DNA of 64,000 nucleotides from JAPULR01 sp963665075. Lineage in GTDB: Bacteria; Chloroflexota; Dehalococcoidia; Lucifugimonadales; GCA-2712585. Location: the NCBI GenBank assembly GCA_963665075.1, contig OY762063.1:1674001-1738000 (forward strand). The letters are read 5' to 3'. Positions 58,360-64,000 of the stretch are shown here, piece after piece (the first letter of the stretch is position 1; each line of letters opens with the position of its first letter). The translations under genes were made by a program, and so were the position numbers. The notes beneath the pieces are model-generated. The model was not told where the DNA came from. It made no database searches and worked only from the letters and a program-made list of their open reading frames with translations.

Positions 58360-59193
58360 ATGAATCGCGTGGTTACTGTATGTCAACGGGTGGTGGGTTC
58401 GAGGTACTTCGAACCCATCATCATCGCTATCATCGTGGCGAACAGCGTGCTGTTGGGGTTGGAGACGTCGAAGACGGTGGAGGGGCGGTTCGGGGAGCAG
58501 ATGCGGATGGGGAATCAGGTGGCGCTGGGCATCTTCGTCGTGGAAGCGATTATCAAGATGGTGGCGCTGGCGCCGCGGTCGCATCGGTATTTCAAGGACG
58601 GGTGGAACGTCTTCGACTTCATCGTCATAGTGGCGGCGCTGATACCGACGACGGGGCAGTTCGCGGTGATTGCGCGGCTGGCGCGGCTGCTGCGGGCGTT
58701 GCGGCTGATTTCGGCGGTGAAGGAACTGCGGCTCATCATATCGGCGCTGGTGCGCTCGATTCCGAGCGTGGGTCACGTTTCGATGCTGATGGGGGTTATC
58801 GTCTACATATACGCCATCATGGGCTACCACTTCTTCCACGCTCACGATCCGGAGAACTGGGGCAGCCTGGGGTTGTCGCTGCTGACGCTGTTCAACATAA
58901 TCACGCTGGAGGGGTGGATTGAGGTGATGGCGGTGGCGATGGAGTTGAACGGGTACGCGTGGATTTACTTCGTGAGCTTCGTGGTGGTGGGTACGTTCGT
59001 GGTCATCAACATGCTAATCGCGGTCATCATCAACAACCTGGACGAGGCGAAGCTGGAGCGGCTGCGGGAGTTGGAGGCGCCGGTGACGGCGGAGGAGTTG
59101 ATGCGGGAGATTCGGACGACGCGGGAGTCGCTGTCGCGGCTGGAGTCGCGTCTGGACCGGGCGGAAGGGTTGGAGAAGAAGACGCCCGATTAG
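58360..59193 (+). CDS. Bacterial voltage-gated cation channel (BacNaV family) with TLEGW filter
   Basis: 277 residues, close to NaChBac (about 274). Six membrane helices with an S4 carrying regular arginines, VIARLARLLRALRLISAVKE (about 104-123). The pore has LFNIITLEGWIEVM with the selectivity filter TLEGW at 182-186; sodium channels of this family usually have TLESW. Glycine at the fourth position has been described in a calcium-selective member (CavMr of Meiothermus ruber, from memory). The C-terminal coiled coil (ESLSRLESRLDRAEGLE) is the tetramerisation helix. Convergent with the DUF429 gene, overlapping by four bases. Confidence 0.88.
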   Translation: MNRVVTVCQRVVGSRYFEPIIIAIIVANSVLLGLETSKTVEGRFGEQMRMGNQVALGIFVVEAIIKMVALAPRSHRYFKDGWNVFDFIVIVAALIPTTGQFAVIARLARLLRALRLISAVKELRLIISALVRSIPSVGHVSMLMGVIVYIYAIMGYHFFHAHDPENWGSLGLSLLTLFNIITLEGWIEVMAVAMELNGYAWIYFVSFVVVGTFVVINMLIAVIINNLDEAKLERLRELEAPVTAEELMREIRTTRESLSRLESRLDRAEGLEKKTPD

Positions 59194-60092
59194 AGCCAGG
59201 GCAGGCCGTTGCGGAGGACGCGGGCCTTCCGGTGGTTGGGGAAGTTTTTGGGGTTGGCGCGCACGGCCTGGACGCTGTGTCGGAGGGCGGATTCGGCCCA
59301 GGGTTGGGGGCTTCCATCGGGGCCGTCGCCCCAGAATTCGTGGGGAGGGAGGATGATGTCGCCGTCAATGGGGTCGCCGGATAGGACGTGGCGGTTGCGG
59401 TGGGCGCAGAGGACGGCGAGGGCGCAGAGCAGGGAGGCGCGGTGGTCGTGGTAGGTGACGGATTCGAGTGGTTCGCAAAGTTGACGGTCAGGGGCGAGGG
59501 ATTGGAGCAGTCTTCGGAGGTTCGAGGATTGATGCATCGAAGCAACCCAGAAGAGGTCGGAAGCGTTGCGTTTGGGTCGGAGGTCGGCGAAGGCGGCGTC
59601 GGGGAGGAGGACGGACAGGAAGGCGTTGGGGAAGACTTCGAGGATGCGGGACGGGTGGACGGGGTTGGGATGGGTGGATTGGGCGAGGGTGAAGTGTCCC
59701 TCGTTTTGGAGTCGGAGGGTGAGTTCGGCGAGGAGGGTGGCGTGGAGGTGGAGGCGCTGGCCGGAGGGGGCGCTGGTGGCGCCGGGCTTGCCGCGCCTGG
59801 CGAAGACGCCGCGGGTGAGTAGGGCGTCGGAGCTGCGGTAGTGGGGGACGACGCGGAGGCCGGGGGTGAGGGGGCCGTCGACGCCGACGCCGAGGATGCG
59901 GGTGTGGCGGGGGACGAGGGTGCGGAGGTCTTGGAGGCGTTGGGATTCGTGGGAGCCGGTGTTGAGGCATTGCCAGCGGATGGTTGAGGGGGTGATTGTG
60001 AGGAGGCAGAGGCCGGTGGAGCGTCGGGTTTTGGAGTAGCCGACGTCGATGCCGAGGGCGTGTTGGGTGGGGGATTGTGGGTTGTTGTGCAA
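59190..60092 (-). CDS. DUF429-family protein (RNase-H-like fold)
   Basis: 300 residues from a TTG at 60092 with AAGGA upstream. ALGIDVGYSKTRRSTGLCLL (about 12-31) holds the first acidic residue, ILGVGVDGPL (about 66-75) the second, and NAFLSVLLPDAAFADLRPKR (about 156-175) the central part. The family is predicted to have an RNase-H-like nuclease fold; no function is established. The C-terminal stop overlaps the channel gene by four bases. Confidence 0.85.
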   Translation of the reverse strand: MHNNPQSPTQHALGIDVGYSKTRRSTGLCLLTITPSTIRWQCLNTGSHESQRLQDLRTLVPRHTRILGVGVDGPLTPGLRVVPHYRSSDALLTRGVFARRGKPGATSAPSGQRLHLHATLLAELTLRLQNEGHFTLAQSTHPNPVHPSRILEVFPNAFLSVLLPDAAFADLRPKRNASDLFWVASMHQSSNLRRLLQSLAPDRQLCEPLESVTYHDHRASLLCALAVLCAHRNRHVLSGDPIDGDIILPPHEFWGDGPDGSPQPWAESALRHSVQAVRANPKNFPNHRKARVLRNGLPWL

Positions 60093-60436
60093 TGGGGGTT
60101 CCTTTGTGGGGGGATGTTTGGGTAATTTTACGATGTTGGAGGGGGATGGTGGGAGGATTCTTCGCTGCGCTCAGAATGACAGGGTGGGTTGCGGTTTGGG
60201 GAATCACCCCCATCTCAATCTTCCCCCGTCAAGGGGGAAGAGGCTAATTGGCGCTCTTGGGGGGGTTGTGCAAAGGTCTCCGTCAAGGGGGAAGGGATAA
60301 GAGGGGATGGATTCCCGCTTGCGCGGGAATGACGGGAGGGGCGGGAATGATGGAAGGGGAGGAGGGGGTTTTGCGGGGGGTTTGGCATCTGCATTATACT
60401 TTGGGGTGATGTTCAGACGAAGACGGAGGGTTAGGA
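60093..60436. repeat. Intergenic repeats and promoter
   Basis: A GATTCTTCGCTGCGCTCAGA element (60155-60174), a worn copy of which is seen near 14585; CTTCCCCC/GGGGGAAG (60220-60240), GGGTTGTGCAAAGGTCTCCG (60263-60286), ATTCCCGC/GCGGGAAT (60311-60330), then the promoter of the next gene. Confidence 0.7.
60371..60400 (+). promoter_or_regulatory. Promoter of the ALDH fusion gene
   Basis: -35 TTGCGG (60371-60376), 18-base spacer, -10 TATACT (60395-60400), 36 bases before the ATG. Confidence 0.5.
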
Positions 60437-62311
60437 ATGCGTAAGAGGGTTAGGCCACGGCTGGTTGAAAGTTACGAAGGGGCTCGGGAGAATGCTCAGA
60501 GGTTCAATGAGGTTTTGAAGGATATAGAGGGGTTGCAGGCGAATCTGCTGCGCTTCAGGTCGTGGTACTACGTGCCGGAGTTGGACGCGGTGGCGCCGAG
60601 CAAGTTCATCGGGTTCGCGGAGATGACGGGGGAGTTCTACGAGGCGAACAGGAAGGGGAGTCTGAACGGCGGGTTGACGGAGCCGAGGCTGGGCAGGTGG
60701 TTCCGAGAGACGGAGCAGGACTCGGAGGAGTATGAGGCGGTCTTCGAGATGGTGCGGGAGATGCTGGCGGACTGCGGCAAGGAGTTGAAGCAGAAGCCGC
60801 ATCTGAAATTCAACGTTCCTCCCTGGTGGAACGTGTCCATCAAGGGTTTGGGCATCGAGAATACGAATCTGCACGTGGGCGGGGAGTGGGTTGATTCGAC
60901 GTCTGGAAGCAGCTATCAGATTCGGAATCCGGCGCACCGGCAGGAGGTGTTGGCGGAGGTGCAGGCGGCGGGGGTCGAGGATGCGGAGCGGGCCATCGTG
61001 GCGGCGAAGGAGGCGGCTTCGGGATGGGCGGCGACGCCGGCGCCGCAGAGGGCGGAGGTGTTGTATCGGGCGCACGAGTTGATGAGTGAGCGGCGCGAGG
61101 AGTTCGCACGTCTCATCACGTTGGAGGAGGGGAAGTCGCTGCCGGACGCGCGGGCGGAGGTGCAGCGTTCGTTGAACATCATCCAGTATGCGGCGGGAGA
61201 GGGGCGTCGGATGTTCGGGTACACGACGCCGTCGGAGGCGCGGGACACGGTAGCGTATACGGTGCGGCGTCCGTTGGGAGTGGTGGCGGTCATCACGCCG
61301 TGGAACTTCCCGTTGGCGATTCCGTCGTGGAAGATAGCGCCGGCGCTGATATGCGGGAACGTCGTGGTGTTCAAGCCGGCGTCGTCGACGCCGTTGAGCG
61401 CAATCAAGCTGATGGAGACGTTCGTGGAGGCGGGACTGCCGCCGGGGGTGCTGAATCTGGTGACGGGGCCGGGCGGGTCCGTGGGGGATTACATGGTGAA
61501 GCACCCGGACGTGGCGGGGATTTCGTTCACGGGATCGACGGAGATAGGGGCGAAGCTGTACTCGCAGGCGGCGGCGACGCTGAAGAAGGTGCAGTGTGAA
61601 ATGGGAGGCAAGAACGCGGTGATTGTGCTGGCGGACGCGGACATGGAGCAGGCGGCGGGGTCGGTGGCGCTGGCGGCCTTCGGGTCCACCGGGCAGCGGT
61701 GCACGGCGACGAGCCGGGTGATTGTGGAAAAGTCGGCGATGGACGCGTTCCTTGAGGGGCTGGTGGAGCGTACGAAGGGGATGTCGGTGGGGGACGGGAT
61801 GGCGTCCTGCGACGTGGGGCCTGTGGCGAGCGAGGGGCAGTTCGAGAAGATCATGGAGTATATCGAGATTGGGAAGGCGGAGGGGGCGAAGCTGCTGTAC
61901 GGAGGGGGAGCGTTGACGGGGCCGGAGTTCGGCGGGGGGTTGTACATCGAGCCGACGATATTCACGGGGGTGGAGCCTGGGATGCGGATCGCGCGGGAGG
62001 AGATTTTCGGACCGGTGTTGACGGTGTTTTCGGCACGGGATCTGGCCGACGCTATAGAGATTTCCAACAACGTGGAGTTCGGGCTGTCGTCGTCCATATA
62101 CACGAAGGACTTGCCGAAGGCGTTCCGGTACATCGAGGACGTGGAGGCGGGGATGGTGCACGTGAATGCGCCGACGCTGGGGGGAGAGGTGCATCTGCCG
62201 TTCGGGGGGTCGAAGGCTTCGGGTGTGGGGCCGCGGGAGCAGGGGACGGAGGCGGTGAATTTCTTCAGCGAGGTGGTGACGGTTTACGTGGATTATGGCG
62301 GGGCGGGTTAA
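60437..62311 (+). CDS. Aldehyde dehydrogenase with an unknown N-terminal domain
   Basis: 624 residues from the ATG at 60437 behind GGAGGGTTAGGA. From about 142 on it is a normal ALDH: VVAVITPWNFPLAIPSWK, SFTGSTEIGAKLYSQ, VQCEMGGKNAVIVL (catalytic Glu), FGSTGQRCTATSRVIVEK (catalytic Cys, about 420) and EEIFGPVLTVF. The closest sub-type is succinate- or ketoglutarate-semialdehyde dehydrogenase. The first 140 residues (ESYEGARENAQRFNEV, LLRFRSWYYVPELDAVAPSK, FIGFAEMTGEFYEANRKGSL, LKFNVPPWW; landmarks) form a separate domain not found in ALDHs I know. The frame is continuous, so it is a true fusion. Confidence 0.85.
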   Translation: MRKRVRPRLVESYEGARENAQRFNEVLKDIEGLQANLLRFRSWYYVPELDAVAPSKFIGFAEMTGEFYEANRKGSLNGGLTEPRLGRWFRETEQDSEEYEAVFEMVREMLADCGKELKQKPHLKFNVPPWWNVSIKGLGIENTNLHVGGEWVDSTSGSSYQIRNPAHRQEVLAEVQAAGVEDAERAIVAAKEAASGWAATPAPQRAEVLYRAHELMSERREEFARLITLEEGKSLPDARAEVQRSLNIIQYAAGEGRRMFGYTTPSEARDTVAYTVRRPLGVVAVITPWNFPLAIPSWKIAPALICGNVVVFKPASSTPLSAIKLMETFVEAGLPPGVLNLVTGPGGSVGDYMVKHPDVAGISFTGSTEIGAKLYSQAAATLKKVQCEMGGKNAVIVLADADMEQAAGSVALAAFGSTGQRCTATSRVIVEKSAMDAFLEGLVERTKGMSVGDGMASCDVGPVASEGQFEKIMEYIEIGKAEGAKLLYGGGALTGPEFGGGLYIEPTIFTGVEPGMRIAREEIFGPVLTVFSARDLADAIEISNNVEFGLSSSIYTKDLPKAFRYIEDVEAGMVHVNAPTLGGEVHLPFGGSKASGVGPREQGTEAVNFFSEVVTVYVDYGGAG

Positions 62312-62338
62312 TTTTCGAAGGGGACTTAGGAGTTAGAG

Positions 62339-63310
62339 ATGACGACCAATTTGTTTTCGACTTACCGTCAGGGGGAGAATCGCGTTACTTCCACCTTGAT
62401 GGCGGTGCTGCAACGTCTGAGTCTGCCAAACATAGACCGGATTCTTCAGGCCCTTCTTGAAGATAGCGCATTCAGCCTGGTTTCATTCGACAACCAGCCC
62501 AGGGGAAAGAAATCCACGCCGGACGCACGGATTGCAACAGGGGCGGCCATCTGGATTGAGACCAAAACGGCGCGCAATGTAGTGCGCAAAGATCAGGTAA
62601 AGAGACATCTGGACAGCTTGCGCGCCGGCGAGAACCTTCTGTTGCTCACGCCGGACGAAATGGCGCCGGCTGGACTGGACGATAGGGTGGCTTGGTCCAA
62701 CTTCAAGACCTTGGCGGGCGCGGTGGAGGAGATCCTTGGGGACGATGACGAGCCTCCTTCGGAAAAGGAAGCGTTCCTGTTGAGGGAGTTCGTCTCAATG
62801 CTTAGAGAAGATAATCTCTTGCACTCCGCCGAAACAAGGGTAATGGTACTTGGCGCTCGATTCGCGTGGCCAATGTACAAGCTTCTCAGCGTGTATAGAT
62901 GCGGAACCAATAAGCCTATGCGTTCATTGCGCGACTCGGACCACCTGGCGTTTTATGCGGCCGGAGCGATCAAGCCCTTGGCGCCCAGGATCAAGTCGGT
63001 GGTGGAATCAATCGACATTATGGATTCGAAAGAAGTCGAGTCCTTAGGAGGCGGGCAAAAGAGACTCGCCAAGAAGTTGCAGAATAGAATCAAGCACCAC
63101 AAGCAGAGTCGTGAATTCGGACAAGCCTTCAAGGTGATGTTTCTCAGCAGCCCGACCGACGACGATACAGTCAAGCTGGAAAACCCTATTATCAACGATA
63201 AAAGGGACAAGAACGGGAATCCAACCCCGTTCACTTTTGGACAACCGAGGTACGTAACCCTGAAGTCATTGCGGAAAGCACGCCGCACCAGCGAGTTGGA
63301 GTTTTGCTGA
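62339..63310 (+). CDS. PD-(D/E)XK nuclease-like protein
   Basis: 323 residues, ATG 27 bases after the ALDH stop. The N-terminal third fits a nuclease: GENRVTSTLMAVLQRL (with Glu), STPDARIATGAAIWIETKTA (D...ExK, about 58-77), then KDQVKRHLDSL (about 84-94). The other two-thirds are unknown; one segment, RKARRTSELEFC, ends the protein. A Cas4/TnsA-like or defence nuclease is possible. AT-richer than the ALDH gene. Confidence 0.6.
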   Translation: MTTNLFSTYRQGENRVTSTLMAVLQRLSLPNIDRILQALLEDSAFSLVSFDNQPRGKKSTPDARIATGAAIWIETKTARNVVRKDQVKRHLDSLRAGENLLLLTPDEMAPAGLDDRVAWSNFKTLAGAVEEILGDDDEPPSEKEAFLLREFVSMLREDNLLHSAETRVMVLGARFAWPMYKLLSVYRCGTNKPMRSLRDSDHLAFYAAGAIKPLAPRIKSVVESIDIMDSKEVESLGGGQKRLAKKLQNRIKHHKQSREFGQAFKVMFLSSPTDDDTVKLENPIINDKRDKNGNPTPFTFGQPRYVTLKSLRKARRTSELEFC

Positions 63311-63359
63311 ACATGGCACATGAGACAGAAAATGTTGCTGCGGATGGGATTGTCTAATC

Positions 63360-63656
63360 TTGTGGTCGGTGCGGGTGAATATCGAGGAGCACGAGGTGTT
63401 TCGTCCGAGTGAGATTATCGCGGATCTGCGGGCGGCGGCGGAGGCGTTGTATTTTCCGTTCAAGGTGGTGGGGTTTTGGGACAGTCACGCGGACATGCAT
63501 TTGTGTCCGCAGGAGCAACGTCGAGAGGAGTGTCCGCATCGGTTGGGGGCGGGGGATGCCGGGTATGTTGATTATGAGGAGATGGTGTCGAGGGAGATGG
63601 GGGCGACGTTGAGGGTGGAGTTTCCGCACGCGAAGGTACGGTTGTATTTGAGGTAG
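63360..63656 (+). CDS. Small uncharacterised protein
   Basis: 98 residues from a TTG at 63360 (GTG codons 4 and 6 are alternatives). No membrane segment. It contains RPSEIIADLRAAAEALYFPF and DSHADMHLCPQEQ, and ends FPHAKVRLYLR. Its lone histidines and cysteines are not an obvious metal site. Not recognised. Confidence rests only on the coding-like composition. Confidence 0.45.
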   Translation: MWSVRVNIEEHEVFRPSEIIADLRAAAEALYFPFKVVGFWDSHADMHLCPQEQRREECPHRLGAGDAGYVDYEEMVSREMGATLRVEFPHAKVRLYLR

Positions 63657-63900
63657 GGGGAGTTACACCGCCATCCCCGTATCAAGTACGGGGCAGGCTC
63701 TAACCTTCCCCCGTCAAAGGGGAAGGGAGAAGAGGGATTCCCTCCACTCGCCCCTTCGACAAGCTCAGGACAGGCTCAGGGTGAGCGTAGGGGGATGGGA
63801 TCCCGCCCCAGTGTCGTGGCACGAGGGCAGGCTTTTCGCGGGAGCAAGAGTTATGGAAAGTTCTGCGTCAAGGGGGAAGGGGTAAGAGGGGATGGATTCG
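63657..63900. repeat. Intergenic repeat mosaic
   Basis: CCTTCCCCC/GGGGAAGG (63704-63727), the CTC...GAGC type with an inserted CTCAGGACAGG (63747-63786), and a GATCCCGC/GCGGGAGC hairpin (63799-63845) whose usual 4-base loop has grown to 31 bases and contains its own small palindrome TCGTGGCACGA. Confidence 0.7.
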
Positions 63901-64000
63901 ATAGACTCACAAACGAAGTGCAACGCCTTGTTAAGGTGTTGGCATGGGAAAGAGATATAGGCAGATTGACATCAGGGAGAGGTGTGAGATATCCCACCTA
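63901..64000 (+). mobile_element. Left end of an IS30-family insertion sequence, cut by window edge
   Basis: The transposase start at 63944 and the non-repeat DNA before it (ACAAACGAAGTGCAACGCC near 63910-63928, typical in style of an IS30-type terminal sequence) indicate an IS whose right part lies beyond the window. The exact inverted-repeat tip cannot be fixed without the other end. Confidence 0.55.
63944..64000 (+). CDS. IS30-family transposase, N-terminal 19 residues only
   Basis: ATG at 63944 opens MGKRYRQIDIRERCEISHL, running to the window edge. This matches the start of IS30-type transposases (pattern MGKRYxQIxxxERxEIxxL), whose N-terminal HTH binds the inverted repeats. Confidence 0.7.
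   Translation, partial: MGKRYRQIDIRERCEISHL

Noticed and set aside
60431..62194. Long open frame antisense to the aldehyde dehydrogenase
   Set aside because: Composition artefact of high GC: Arg/His/Pro-rich translation with no family character, opposite a clear ALDH.

Overview
The window looks like a piece of a high-GC bacterial chromosome, most likely a Chloroflexota of the Dehalococcoidia/SAR202 type. The reasoning is indirect. There is an 11-subunit nuo operon with no nuoE, nuoF or nuoG, an F420-style luciferase-like oxidoreductase, a long protein with two ThyX-like halves, many TTG and GTG starts behind good Shine-Dalgarno sequences, and heavy seeding of intergenic DNA with short hairpin repeats. 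No rRNA or tRNA gene and no CRISPR array was seen. Taxonomy is inference; no marker gene settles it.

Layout. 1-5.3 kb: 3' part of a yifB/comM gene, an AT-richer restriction-nuclease-like gene, a DadA-type FAD oxidoreductase and a luciferase-like oxidoreductase. 5.3-8.8 kb: an AT-richer island. It holds a structured leader, a PAPS-reductase-like gene and, convergent to it, a three-gene operon with two ParB-type proteins. The island is bracketed by the luciferase-like gene and a deleted second copy of that gene. 9.1-20.9 kb: metabolic and repair genes (TPP enzyme, Fpg, glycerate kinase, M20 amidohydrolase, ThyX-like protein, E2 and E3 of a 2-oxoacid dehydrogenase), broken up by a truncated HicB/HNH pair. 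21-24.4 kb: a frameshifted NYN gene and a restriction-modification cassette with one intact and one broken nuclease gene. 26.4-36.7 kb: the nuo operon, with a HicB-like cistron embedded between nuoC and nuoD. 36.9-45 kb: coiled-coil protein, LOG-like protein, enolase, HEPN protein, CoaE, MoxR-type ATPase, Nudix hydrolase and a large VWA protein. 45-64 kb: single genes separated by mosaic hairpin repeats. These include a class V aminotransferase, a Cu/Zn-SOD-like protein missing one copper ligand, a VWA lipoprotein, DUF192, a PQQ propeller, an XRE-NYN regulator with its own operator, three DsrE-like proteins, two methyltransferases, a radical SAM enzyme, a BacNaV-type channel with a TLEGW filter, DUF429, an aldehyde dehydrogenase fused to an unknown N-terminal domain, a PD-(D/E)XK protein, and the start of an IS30-type transposase at the right edge.

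The strongest candidate for something undescribed is the 5.65-8.34 kb cassette. A PP-loop PAPS-reductase-like enzyme is preceded by a leader that can fold as a three-way junction over its ribosome binding site, and it faces a split ParB-type operon. PAPS-reductase-like and ParB-like proteins are paired in known regulatory or DNA-modification contexts (IbrA/IbrB; the Dnd sulfur chemistry is a looser analogy), but this arrangement is not one I recognise. The second theme is the hairpin repeat families of the right half, whose stems vary by paired, compensatory changes.
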